Shown: piece after piece, positions 53,387 to 61,928 of the stretch
Layout of the letters: each line of letters opens with the position of its first letter
How positions within the stretch are numbered: position 1 is the first letter of the stretch
Origin: Colwellia sp.
GTDB taxonomy: Bacteria > Pseudomonadota > Gammaproteobacteria > Enterobacterales > Alteromonadaceae
Direction: 5' to 3'
NCBI GenBank assembly: GCA_013215295.1
Contig: JABSOZ010000007.1
Coordinates: forward strand, 186,001 to 250,000
Length of the DNA stretch: 64,000 bases
The notes under the pieces: model-generated
The model's database searches: none
What the model was told of the DNA's origin: nothing
The model's input: only the letters and a program-made list of their open reading frames with translations
Made by a program: the position numbers and the translations under genes

Positions 53387-55795
53387 ATGGTCGTTAATTA
53401 TTTTGTCACCGCATTACGCGCTATTAAAAAAGACAAACAACATTTTTTTCTTAACGTAATAGGTTTTAGTATAGGTTTAGCCGCGGCTATTTTGATGGCG
53501 TTATTTGCACAGCATGAGTTGTCTTATGACAAACACCAACCAGACAGCGAACGTGTATACCTCGCGCACACTGATTATACCTCAATAGGCTTACAGGCCA
53601 TTGCATTAAGTAGTTATAGAAGTGCCGAAACTTTGAAAAATCATAGTCAGGTAGAAGATATATTTAGATTAGTAAAGACAGACTTCCTCAGCCAACTTGA
53701 TCAGGGAGTGAGTGAACTTGTACAAGTGGACGACAATTATTATCGGCTGAACAATTTTTATGCGGCAACGACTAATATTCTGGATTTTATTCAGTTAAAT
53801 ATTGTTGCTGGAGATATCAAGCAAACATTAAGCCAACCGGGTCAATTAGCGGTCAGTGAACAAGAAGCAATTCGACTGTTTGGTGATACTCAAATAATAG
53901 GTCGTCTGTTAAAACATGACCAAGGACAATATCGTATTGGTGCTGTTTTTGAGGATTTAGCAGATAATACCCATGTTAAGTTTGATAGTTTGATTCAAAT
54001 GCCCGCTCAGTTTATTCAAGAGGGCAGAGGTTATGCTTATTATAAACTTTTAGCCAATACCGATCTAGCAAACTTTGAGCAACTATTGACCACCGAGTTT
54101 CACAAATTGGTTGGACAGTCAGGAAATAACGCTATTAAAATGACCTTAATAGGCATGGAAGATATGCACTTAAAAAGCAATGGACCGCTTTTCATGAAAA
54201 AAGGCGGTTCAACGTCAATATTGCAAATATGTATGGGTTTAAGTTTGATTTTAATGTTGGTTGCATGTATCAATTTCATTAACCTTAATATTGCCCAGTC
54301 GGCAAAACGCGCCAAAGAAGTGGGTGTTCGTAAAGCCTTAGGTGCAAGTAAAGGACAATTGGTCACCCAGTTTTTAACAGAATCTTTTTTGGTGGTAATT
54401 TTAGCAACCTTGATCGCGTTTACACTGGTCGAGATAAATTTACCCGCGTTTAACCAAATGATGGATAGAGAACTTACGTTGGTTTATGCCTCTGAGTTTA
54501 TGTTAATAGCGGTGGTGGTAATTTTAGCGGTGGGATTGTTATCAGGTCTCTATCCAGCGTTTTTTATCGCTTCTTTTAGTGCTAAACGTGTACTCAGTGG
54601 TGATTTGGTACGCGGTGCTACTGCTGTTTTTGTTAGAAAGTTAACCTTGTGTCTACAGGGTACCTTATCTGTCGGTTTAATTATCGGCGCTATTTCTTTA
54701 TATCAACAGATGAACCTAATAAATAGCCTACCCGTTGGCTATGAAAAATCATCACGCTTGGTGATAAAAAATCTACCGCCTGAGGCATTATTTACACAAA
54801 AAAATAATAGCCTCTTGAAGGAAATTAGAACTTTGAAAGGCGTTGAGCAAGTCACCTTTTCGAATACCGACTTGACTAATGACGGGATAATAGGATTTCT
54901 CTTTATTTGGCCAAATGGTGAAAGAATAGAAGGTTTTCAACCTACGGTAGGTACCGGTTATTATCCAGTGGAAACATTAGGTCTGAAACTACTTGCGGGT
55001 CGAGATTTTTCGCCGAAATTTAGTAGTGACTGGTATGAAGAAAAAAATAACACTGTCAGTATATTAGTTAGTCGTCGCATGATGGAATTAGCGGGTTATC
55101 AAGATCCAGAGTCAGTGATTGGGCTTACACTGAAGGAGCCAAGATATGAGCTGACGGCTAAAGTGGTTGGCGTTATTGAAGATGTTAAAATTGGTTCTGC
55201 TCGGCAACAGGTATTGCCTGTATCCTTTAACTTGGGTTTTAACGACAATAGCCTTGCTAAAGGACATATTGTCATTAAGACGAGCAATGCTGACAAGGTT
55301 AAGTTAATCAGCGACCTCCGCAAAATAGTACGTCAAGAATTACATCTAAGTGATGTCCAAATAACGTCTATTGCTGATGATTACGCCAACGCACATAAAA
55401 ATGAACACCGGTCATTAGAAATGGTGGGTGTTTTCAGTGTACTGGCTATTTTTCTGACGTGTTTAGGTACTTTTGGCTTGGCCTCATTTTCGACATTGCG
55501 CCGTCAAAAAGAAATGGGTATTCGTAAAGTGCTTGGTGCGTCACGGTTAAGTATCGTCAACTTACTTGCTAAAGAATTCCTTATATTGGTAGTGATAAGT
55601 ATTGTTGTTGCCTATCCTCTGAGTTATTGGTTAGTCGGTGACTGGTTAGCACATTTTAATGAGCGTATTGAGCAAACGGTTTGGGTGTACTTAATTGGTG
55701 CTGCATCTCTCACGCTGGTTACTTGGTTAACTGTTGCAAGCCTAGCTTTTAAAACGGCCAGTAGCAGACCTTCACTTATTTTACGAGATGAGTAG
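53387..55795 (+). CDS. FtsX/MacB-type ABC permease 3 (no ATPase of its own)
   Basis: This 802-residue double-FtsX permease has a first helix FFLNVIGFSIGLAAAILMALFA, RAKEVGVRKALGASKGQLVTQF in the middle and RRQKEMGIRKVLGASRLSIVNLL near the end. It resembles permease 1 more than permease 2 in the periplasmic domains (for example YRLNNFYAATTNILDFI against permease 1 YNLNNFYAASENILAFI). The ATG at 53387 fits the spacing after the ATPase remnant; the open frame extends 51 bases upstream through that remnant. The gene is full length and shows no decay, so it presumably pairs with ATPase 1 or 2 supplied from upstream in the operon. Confidence 0.9.
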   Translation: MVVNYFVTALRAIKKDKQHFFLNVIGFSIGLAAAILMALFAQHELSYDKHQPDSERVYLAHTDYTSIGLQAIALSSYRSAETLKNHSQVEDIFRLVKTDFLSQLDQGVSELVQVDDNYYRLNNFYAATTNILDFIQLNIVAGDIKQTLSQPGQLAVSEQEAIRLFGDTQIIGRLLKHDQGQYRIGAVFEDLADNTHVKFDSLIQMPAQFIQEGRGYAYYKLLANTDLANFEQLLTTEFHKLVGQSGNNAIKMTLIGMEDMHLKSNGPLFMKKGGSTSILQICMGLSLILMLVACINFINLNIAQSAKRAKEVGVRKALGASKGQLVTQFLTESFLVVILATLIAFTLVEINLPAFNQMMDRELTLVYASEFMLIAVVVILAVGLLSGLYPAFFIASFSAKRVLSGDLVRGATAVFVRKLTLCLQGTLSVGLIIGAISLYQQMNLINSLPVGYEKSSRLVIKNLPPEALFTQKNNSLLKEIRTLKGVEQVTFSNTDLTNDGIIGFLFIWPNGERIEGFQPTVGTGYYPVETLGLKLLAGRDFSPKFSSDWYEEKNNTVSILVSRRMMELAGYQDPESVIGLTLKEPRYELTAKVVGVIEDVKIGSARQQVLPVSFNLGFNDNSLAKGHIVIKTSNADKVKLISDLRKIVRQELHLSDVQITSIADDYANAHKNEHRSLEMVGVFSVLAIFLTCLGTFGLASFSTLRRQKEMGIRKVLGASRLSIVNLLAKEFLILVVISIVVAYPLSYWLVGDWLAHFNERIEQTVWVYLIGAASLTLVTWLTVASLAFKTASSRPSLILRDE

Positions 55796-56143
55796 CCATT
55801 TAATAAATGTTCGTAAGGTTTGTCCGTCTAAAACAATTGAATTTTTTTACAAAAGTTGTGAGTTTGGAAAATATTAGCTAAATGTCAGTATTAGCATAAC
55901 AAGAGATAGTAATGGAATCTGACAATAGACTGGTAAAATTCTAATCACCTCTGAAATTCATTTGATTTCTACGTTTAGTCTTAATCAAAATCAATTAAAT
56001 CATACATATAATTATCTAATTGTTTGTATGATTATCTCGTTAATTTGAATCAAATATATATTAAACGATATTTTCATTCCTTAAGCGTACTTTAAGATTC
56101 AAAAAGTAAACTGACATTATCAACTTCACAGGAGATAGTTATA
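55796..56143. promoter_or_regulatory. Upstream region of the hemolysin-family gene with a 9-bp inverted repeat (55998-56033)
   Basis: No gene is seen in these 348 AT-rich bases. AATCATACA and TGTATGATT form a perfect inverted repeat with an 18-base spacer, and ATTATCT occurs twice beside it. The repeat is 111 bases before the hemolysin-family start, a plausible operator position. A good ribosome site (AGGAGA) lies about 9 bases before that ATG. Confidence 0.45.
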
Positions 56144-56902
56144 ATGTTAAATACAACTTCAAACAATTATTCACACGAGATAACTTCAACTGAAAGAGTT
56201 CAAGCTTATTCAACTAAACCCTTAGCACATGGAGTGTTGTCAAATAAGTACATATCAAATAAAAATCCTCTAGGTAAGGCAAAGTATAATTTTGACATTC
56301 AGGTTGCTGGTTTGAAAAGTGAAAAGCGAAACAAAATAGAGCAGTTTATAAAGAAAGGTTTTTCAAAAAGCTATCAAGCAAAAGTTTCAGTAACCATGCC
56401 TCACTTATTAGCTTTGTGTAAAGGCACATATAAAGCCGCATTAGGTATTCGTAGTGGTAAAGATGATTTATTTATCGAGCAATATATTTCAGGTGTCATC
56501 GAACAACAACCTGTGTTCGCAGAAAACAATATTACCCGAAAGGATATTGTCGAAATCGGTCACCTATTTAGTAACAACCAACGATTTACTCTTCCTTTAT
56601 TCATGATCACAGCCGTATCATTATTTTATATGGACTATAAATATATGGTTTTTTCAGGTACTGAGAAGGTTATAAATTTAATGGCTAAATCAGGCGTTCA
56701 AAGCACTCATCTTTGTGATGCACACCAGAATAAAATTGAATCATCTACAGATGAGTGGGGCAGTTATTACACGACAAATCCAAAAGTGATTGCCGTTTCG
56801 CTTTTAGATGTTATCGCGTTAATAGGGCAACATCCTAGGTATCAAGAAATGTTCCAATCATTGGATAAACAAATTGCACAAACATGTCAGCAATTACGTT
56901 AA
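56144..56902 (+). CDS. Thermostable hemolysin (delta-VPH) family protein
   Basis: The 252-residue protein matches what I know of the T_hemolysin family from residue 45 on: KRNKIEQFIKKGFSKSYQAK, MPHLLALCKGTYKAALGIRSG, DLFIEQYISGVIEQ, then KDIVEIGHLFSNN, the AVSLFYMDYKYMVFSGTEKV strand-helix and WGSYYTTNPKVIAVSL. The first 40 residues are an unrelated polar extension with no signal peptide. The family name comes from Vibrio delta-VPH, but the fold resembles N-acyltransferases and LuxI-type synthases, and members often lie beside acyl-adenylating enzymes. An acyltransferase role is therefore an alternative to haemolysis; this is inference. A TPR gene follows 36 bases later. Confidence 0.82.
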   Translation: MLNTTSNNYSHEITSTERVQAYSTKPLAHGVLSNKYISNKNPLGKAKYNFDIQVAGLKSEKRNKIEQFIKKGFSKSYQAKVSVTMPHLLALCKGTYKAALGIRSGKDDLFIEQYISGVIEQQPVFAENNITRKDIVEIGHLFSNNQRFTLPLFMITAVSLFYMDYKYMVFSGTEKVINLMAKSGVQSTHLCDAHQNKIESSTDEWGSYYTTNPKVIAVSLLDVIALIGQHPRYQEMFQSLDKQIAQTCQQLR

Positions 56903-56938
56903 CAATATTTTAATTATTATTAATCAAAAGGTATCACT

Positions 56939-57598
56939 ATGAAAATATTAACTTTATGTACACTTTTATGCTGCTTTTCAACTAATATCTACGCGAATAG
57001 TGGCTCAGTTCTAAATTTTGACGATTCGTTAATCGCACTACAACAACAATGGGCAAACGCTAATTATGCTAAAGATAAGACGTTGAAAAAAAATGCATTT
57101 CTCGCTTTGCAAGAAGAATCAATAAAGCTCACCACAGCTTTCCCTAAACAAGCTGAAGCATGGATTTGGCATGGTATTGTTCAATCAAGTTATGCGGGTT
57201 TTAAAGGCGGCATGGGCGCTATTTCATTAGTCGATGATGCAAAAGAAGCATTAGAGAAAGCACTCGTTATTGACGAGAATGCATTGCAAGGTTCAGCTCA
57301 TACAAGTCTAGGTATTTTGTATTTAAAAGTACCAGGCTGGCCTATTAGTTTTGGCGACGACGATGAGTCAGAAAAACATTTAAAAACAGCACTAAAAATG
57401 AATCCTACCGGTATCGATGTAAATTACTTTTTAGCAGAGTTTTATATAGAACAAGACGAATATAAAAAAGCGAAAGATCACCTTATTGCCGCTAGCTCTG
57501 CTCCAGCGAGGCCAAACCGTAAAGATGCAGATAAATTTAGACAATTAGAAATCGATACTTTACTTACACAAGTAAAAGAAGAACTAGGAGAGCATTAA
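56939..57598 (+). CDS. Exported TPR protein of unknown function
   Basis: A signal peptide (MKILTLCTLLCCFSTNIYANS) precedes about 200 residues of helical repeats. TPR-like units include EAWIWHGIVQSSYAGFKGG, AKEALEKALVIDENALQGSA and EKHLKTALKMNPTGIDVNYF. A conserved-looking PGWPISFGDDDESEKH segment joins two units. AAAAGG precedes the ATG. It is probably co-transcribed with the hemolysin-family gene (36-base gap) and ends at a region of strong inverted repeats. It likely has a scaffold or chaperone role in the periplasm; no specific partner can be named. Confidence 0.82.
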   Translation: MKILTLCTLLCCFSTNIYANSGSVLNFDDSLIALQQQWANANYAKDKTLKKNAFLALQEESIKLTTAFPKQAEAWIWHGIVQSSYAGFKGGMGAISLVDDAKEALEKALVIDENALQGSAHTSLGILYLKVPGWPISFGDDDESEKHLKTALKMNPTGIDVNYFLAEFYIEQDEYKKAKDHLIAASSAPARPNRKDADKFRQLEIDTLLTQVKEELGEH

Positions 57599-57650
57599 GC
57601 TTATCCCCTAACTTTATATATTTGACTAGAACCCAGTATTTAGCATTTAG

Positions 57651-57684
57651 TTTCGACCTGACTTATTAATTGTTCAGGTCGAAA
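57651..57684. terminator. Hairpin after the TPR gene
   Basis: A perfect 11-bp stem (TTTCGACCTGA / TCAGGTCGAAA) with a 12-base loop lies 53 bases after the TPR stop. The AAA/TTT ends make it usable in either direction. Confidence 0.6.
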
Positions 57685-57721
57685 TGTTCGCGTTTAATCG
57701 CCAGTAAAGTACTTCCTCAAA

Positions 57722-57773
57722 TAAACGTGTTTTAAGTTTTTAATACCCTATATAGAAACTTAAAACACGTTTA
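57722..57773. repeat. Perfect 18-bp inverted repeat between convergent genes
   Basis: TAAACGTGTTTTAAGTTT and its exact complement flank a 16-base centre. The structure is 52 bases in all. It lies 80 bases before the end of the small minus-strand gene and would form a very stable hairpin or cruciform. There is no transposase or clear target duplication. Confidence 0.7.
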
Positions 57774-57853
57774 ATCCAATCTTAAAACAATGATAAAAAC
57801 CATTAAGCGAGTACCTACTCGAAGCTATGTACAGTTATTAACTGTTGTGCAGA

Positions 57854-58126
57854 TTATGGCAAAGTAATTGTAAAGAGAACTGAAGGCTCTGGGGGAGAAA
57901 TATCCCCATTTAAAAACACTTCACAACGACAATTCATTTCGTTTAATTGTTGTCTGACGAGATATTTATCCTTTTCACCACAGATGACCTTAATAGGTAA
58001 ATCCGAAGCTTCTGATAAGTTGAACAGTGTCATCTTAAAAAAATGCATCATGTTTGAAGTATTCCTAATTTGAATGGCTGTACATTCTGTAGAACTAGTA
58101 CTTAATTGCTTTAATGCTAGATTCAT
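57854..58126 (-). CDS. Small hypothetical protein (90 residues)
   Basis: This isolated frame has AAAGG about 10 bases before its ATG. The product has four cysteines, two of them as CRCEVFLNG, a mid-segment MMHFFKMTLFNLSEASDLPIKVICG and no signal peptide or membrane helix. I do not recognise it. It converges with the TPR gene across two inverted repeats. Support is moderate: a ribosome site, a plausible composition and no competing gene. Confidence 0.5.
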   Translation of the reverse strand: MNLALKQLSTSSTECTAIQIRNTSNMMHFFKMTLFNLSEASDLPIKVICGEKDKYLVRQQLNEMNCRCEVFLNGDISPPEPSVLFTITLP

Positions 58127-58695
58127 AACTAAGCGCCTTTAAATGAAGTCTACTCAGGATGAAGCATAATTCGCACCATTTTTTTCAATTAAAAGTTTGT
58201 TGTAAAGTAATCAAATACTTACAAATGACAGCATAATAAGATGAACAACTTTATTTCTAAATTGCAATTTTATACGCAATATGGATAGTAAAATGACGAT
58301 ATCTTGTAAAGATTATTTTGACTTGATACCAAAGAATATAAGGGTAATTAAATAATGCTGTAAACAATGAAAAGGTGCTGAATAATGTGAGAACTACTAT
58401 GAATGTACGTACTAATTATCAATGATTGATTTATGTCGGTAACATGTTTCAAACAACTAAAATCCTTTGAGAGAAATGCCTAAAACATGTTGGAGTGAAG
58501 GTTAACGCTCAATGATTAAAAATTAAACTTTGTATCTAAAACCTCTATTTAAAACATGACTTATTATGTAGGAAAGGGGCGAGGTTATTATAATTTCTGA
58601 CCTAATCAATGGCGCAATTAAGTCAGAAATATTTGGCTATGTAAGAACAAATATTGGATGTGACGAATAAGTTCTTTATTTTAGTTCTCTGACTC
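58127..58695. other. Long intergenic region with a hairpin near the methyltransferase end (58593-58630)
   Basis: Nothing gene-like was found in these 569 bases. Near the right end, ATTTCTGAC-C-TAAT and its near-complement ATTA-A-GTCAGAAAT (one mismatch in 14) form a hairpin 66 bases past the methyltransferase stop, a likely terminator for the leftward operon although the T-run is poor. The left end should hold the promoter of the 90-residue gene. Confidence 0.55.
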
Positions 58696-59616
58696 TTATA
58701 AAGGACATGTTTCAGCGTTCCTTCTCATAGAGGCGATATTTAGAAAACCATAAGGTTGTACACTCTCTCCTGAATTATTCGTTAAATATCGCCACTCAAG
58801 TTGCGCTGGGCTCATTAATTCAGTTAACTCAAAGCCTAATACTTTCATGGTATTCATCAATTCTTGCTGATTAATACCATAGGTTACAGGTTCGCCCATT
58901 TTTTGTAATGATGACTTAAAGGCTTCACTGCCACGATAAATTCCGCCGGTAAAAATATCCTCATAAACATAGTCAAAAACGACTTGCGTGTTTTCGGGGA
59001 ATAAAGCGATAACAGATAATAAATTCTTAAAGGCATCCGCCTGTAAAAAGTAGGAAACGCCATCAATAATGAATACCGTTTTTTTATCTTTATCGACCCC
59101 TTGGCTAACTAACCAAGCAAGATCAAAGTTATCTTTACCATTGAAGTCTGCTCCGCAATAGTTAACTGAACTTTTTTCATTGGCCTTGTTAGCTGAAGTG
59201 TTTGTTATTTGTTTCATCGCTAAACGTTTACGGGCAATCATTTCAGGGTGATCTATTTCAAAGCACTTAATGTTGGTTAATTCGTCACGAAATCGGTAGG
59301 TTCTCGTATCATAACCAGCGCCTAATATAATTAACTGTTCAGGCTTGTCATCTTCATTAAGTGCCTGTAACAACATGTCATCGATAGCTCTTGATTTGGC
59401 CATAATATAAGGTAAGCCACCGGGGAGTTTAATGGCATATATTGCTAAAATTAAGGATCGTACAAAAGAAAATGACAAAATCAATCGCATAAATTTAGAC
59501 AAGAATACTTCGGCCATATAGTCTTCGGTGCGAATGGTCTCACCATTTTCTTTATAACCTAGGGTACGTATTAATGCCATGATCTCTGCTGAGGACGTTT
59601 TAGAGAATTTTTTCAT
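58696..59616 (-). CDS. Class I SAM-dependent methyltransferase, LCMT/PPM1 family
   Basis: This 306-residue cytoplasmic methyltransferase is of the leucine carboxyl methyltransferase-like family, widespread in bacteria and often in secondary-metabolite loci. The cofactor motif is IILGAGYDTRTYRF (about residues 97-110), followed by CFEIDHPEMIARKR (acidic end of strand 2), CGADFNGKDNFDLAW and VFIIDGVSYFLQ. The N-terminal SSAEIMALIRTLGY region is the family lid. AAGG lies 8 bases before the ATG. It is the last gene of a leftward series beginning with an acyl-adenylating enzyme; the gap to the kinase gene is 188 bases, so it may also have its own promoter. It may methylate a carboxyl or hydroxyl group of a small product; this is inference. 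Confidence 0.88.
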   Translation of the reverse strand: MKKFSKTSSAEIMALIRTLGYKENGETIRTEDYMAEVFLSKFMRLILSFSFVRSLILAIYAIKLPGGLPYIMAKSRAIDDMLLQALNEDDKPEQLIILGAGYDTRTYRFRDELTNIKCFEIDHPEMIARKRLAMKQITNTSANKANEKSSVNYCGADFNGKDNFDLAWLVSQGVDKDKKTVFIIDGVSYFLQADAFKNLLSVIALFPENTQVVFDYVYEDIFTGGIYRGSEAFKSSLQKMGEPVTYGINQQELMNTMKVLGFELTELMSPAQLEWRYLTNNSGESVQPYGFLNIASMRRNAETCPL

Positions 59617-59777
59617 ATCAAGAACCTTATTTACATTATTATTAATTAATTAATAAGTAATATAAAACCTGAACCTTAAAGGAGGCTTAAGGTTCATGAA
59701 TTTAGCTATGATGTAGGAATAAAGTATATTTTATAAAGATGATTAGAACTTATTTATATATATTCATGGATGACTAG

Positions 59778-59808
59778 TTTTTACCTTTTTACCTTTTTAC
59801 CTTTTTAC
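59778..59808. repeat. Tandem 8-base repeat at the 3' end of the kinase gene
   Basis: Nearly four head-to-tail copies of TTTTTACC (GGTAAAAA on the coding strand) overlap the stop codon of the minus-strand histidine kinase. Gain or loss of a unit would not alter the protein because the stop lies in the first copy read. Confidence 0.85.
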
Positions 59809-61178
59809 AGTATAAATTCCACCGCTAAACCGCCCGTACTTGCTTCATCCAAACGCCAGTCGATTTGATGAATATTGGCTATGCGATTAACGATAGCGAG
59901 ACCTAAGCCTGAACCTTCTCCTATTGCATCTGGCGTTCTATAAAAACGATCTTTTACTCGTTCTCTTAATGCTACAGCAATACCTGGGCCTGAATCTTCA
60001 ACGGTAATTCTTTTCTGCTCACAATCAAGAGTGATGGTTATAGTAGAATTTTCTGGGCTATATTTTATTGCGTTAGTGACTACATTACATAACATATTGT
60101 AGATAAGGGCTTGGTTACCTTTAATTGATAAACCCTCATCGTTTGGATTAGAGACAATATAGCGCAATGATTGTTCTTTTTGTTCAGCTAAATGGGTAAA
60201 GTCACTAACGACCTGTTCAACCGTTTTTATTACATTCACTTGGCTAAAATCATCTTCGATGAGCTGTGTATCTGCACGACTTAATGATAATAATTGCACA
60301 ACAAGATGTGATAACCGATGAATGCTTTTTTTAATGTTAATAATAGAGGAGTCTAACGCGGTATCTTTGTTATCTTCTAAGACATTTTCTGTGTGTATCA
60401 TTAATGCGGCTAACGGTGTTCTTAATTCATGCGCAGCATCTGAAGCAAAACGCCTTTCGCGATCATATTGCTCACTTAAATGGTCAAATAAGGTATTCAC
60501 CGCACTAATTAAGCCGGTTACTTCTTCTGGCTCCGTTTTATAAGAGAGTTTCTCTAAACTTGTATAGTTTTTTTTCTGCACATCACTCGCAATGACTTCA
60601 AGAGGTTTAAGCCCTTTACGGATCACTAAGCTAACCATCAATACAAAAAAAGGCGTGAGTAAAAATAAAGGTATCGCGTGGTCTAGCGCTATATTGTGAA
60701 TTAATTCGTCACGAATATCCATGCGCTCGCCCATAACTAAATGCCAGTCGTCTTCTTTTGAGTAAAGGGTAAATATGCGCCATTCAAACTCGCCGAGCTC
60801 AATGTAAGTATAACCTTGAGTTAAGTCAGACTCTGGATGATTAGGCGCACTTGCTGAACGTAAAATAAGACCCGTATCGTTAATAACTTGAAAGGATATT
60901 TTTTTCTCATAATCATGCTGAATTGCATGAGGGTCTTTTTCTTTGTTTAGCAAGGCTTCTGTTAATGAATCACGATGTTTTTCAATGGTATCTTGGCTGG
61001 TCATGCCATGTAATACCCGAGCAGATTGCGCCAAACTGGCATCAAATAATTCTTCTACCTCTTTCGCGGTATCATAATATACCCACACCGCAGGAATGAT
61101 GGTCATCGCTAATGCCCAGCCGACAATATGAAAGGTTAAATATCGACGAATAGAATAATGTTTTGTTTTACTTTTCAT
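59805..61178 (-). CDS. Sensor histidine kinase (QseC/PmrB-like)
   Basis: This 457-residue two-helix kinase has TM1 at about residues 15-30, a periplasmic 2CSK-type sensor of about 130 residues, TM2 (AIPLFLLTPFFVLMVSLVI, about 165-185), a HAMP segment, the H-box RRFASDAAHELRTPLAALMIH, N-box NVVTNAIKYSPENS, G1 VEDSGPGIA and G2 GEGSGLGLAIVNRI. Its start overlaps the regulator gene by 11 bases, so the two are translationally coupled. The pair is enclosed by an SDR/dioxygenase/ligase set on one side and a methyltransferase on the other, all co-oriented. The stimulus is unknown. Confidence 0.93.
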   Translation of the reverse strand: MKSKTKHYSIRRYLTFHIVGWALAMTIIPAVWVYYDTAKEVEELFDASLAQSARVLHGMTSQDTIEKHRDSLTEALLNKEKDPHAIQHDYEKKISFQVINDTGLILRSASAPNHPESDLTQGYTYIELGEFEWRIFTLYSKEDDWHLVMGERMDIRDELIHNIALDHAIPLFLLTPFFVLMVSLVIRKGLKPLEVIASDVQKKNYTSLEKLSYKTEPEEVTGLISAVNTLFDHLSEQYDRERRFASDAAHELRTPLAALMIHTENVLEDNKDTALDSSIINIKKSIHRLSHLVVQLLSLSRADTQLIEDDFSQVNVIKTVEQVVSDFTHLAEQKEQSLRYIVSNPNDEGLSIKGNQALIYNMLCNVVTNAIKYSPENSTITITLDCEQKRITVEDSGPGIAVALRERVKDRFYRTPDAIGEGSGLGLAIVNRIANIHQIDWRLDEASTGGLAVEFIL

Positions 61179-61833
61179 GATTTTCTAATTTATATCCGAC
61201 ACCGCGAATCGTTTTAATGATCCCGGTATATAATTTTTTACGTAAATGATGAACGTGCACTTCGATGCTGTTACTTTCTACTTCAATGTCCCAACCATAA
61301 ACGACATCTTCTAACTTAGCTTTGCTCATCACTCTATTTGGATTATTCAAAAATTCTGCGAAGAGTGTTGTTTCTCGGCGACTCAATTCAATTAACTTCC
61401 CATCTAAAGTCACCTCTAAAGAAGCGGGGTTATAAGTAATGCGCCCATGTTCGAACACAGGTTCTATATGCCCATGACGTCGACGACCTAAGGCTCTCAA
61501 TCGAGCTTTTAACTCACTTAATTCAAACGGTTTAATTAAATAATCATCGGCGCCAGTATCTAGGCCTGCAATCTTATCTTCAACAGTGTCACGCGCGGTT
61601 AATATCAGAATAGGTACATCGAGTCCTGACTTTCTCGCACCTTTTAGTATGTCAATACCGTCGATATCAGGTAAACCAAGATCGAGTATTACTAGTTCAA
61701 ACTCTTCAGTTAACAGGGCTTGTTTTGCCTGTAGGCCACTTTTTAACCAATCGGTTTGATAACCCTCTCGGTCTAAGGCAGTCTTTATTCCTTCACCTAA
61801 CACTTGGTCGTCTTCTACTAATAAAATTCGCAT
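61168..61833 (-). CDS. OmpR-family response regulator (QseB/PmrA-like)
   Basis: This is a 221-residue regulator. The receiver has acidic pocket EDD (residues 7-9), phosphoacceptor Asp51 in LVILDLGLPDIDG, Thr in ILTARD and Lys in YLIKPFELSEL. A winged-helix DNA-binding domain follows (LSRRETTLFAEFL, then SNSIEVHVHHLRKKLYTGIIKTIRGVGYKLE). AAGGTG precedes the ATG by about 9 bases. It overlaps the kinase gene and lies 95 bases after the SDR gene, so it may be read from an upstream operon promoter or one of its own. Confidence 0.95.
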   Translation of the reverse strand: MRILLVEDDQVLGEGIKTALDREGYQTDWLKSGLQAKQALLTEEFELVILDLGLPDIDGIDILKGARKSGLDVPILILTARDTVEDKIAGLDTGADDYLIKPFELSELKARLRALGRRRHGHIEPVFEHGRITYNPASLEVTLDGKLIELSRRETTLFAEFLNNPNRVMSKAKLEDVVYGWDIEVESNSIEVHVHHLRKKLYTGIIKTIRGVGYKLENHEK

Positions 61834-61928
61834 GATTTATTCACCTTGTCTCTATTAAAGAAGACACTAAAAACCCTACGCTAAACTATTTAATGACTGA
61901 CATCAATTAGTTAAAACACTCAAACGTT

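Noticed and set aside
57651-57773. Insertion-sequence ends
   Set aside because: The inverted repeats are close together, enclose no transposase, and no target duplication was seen.
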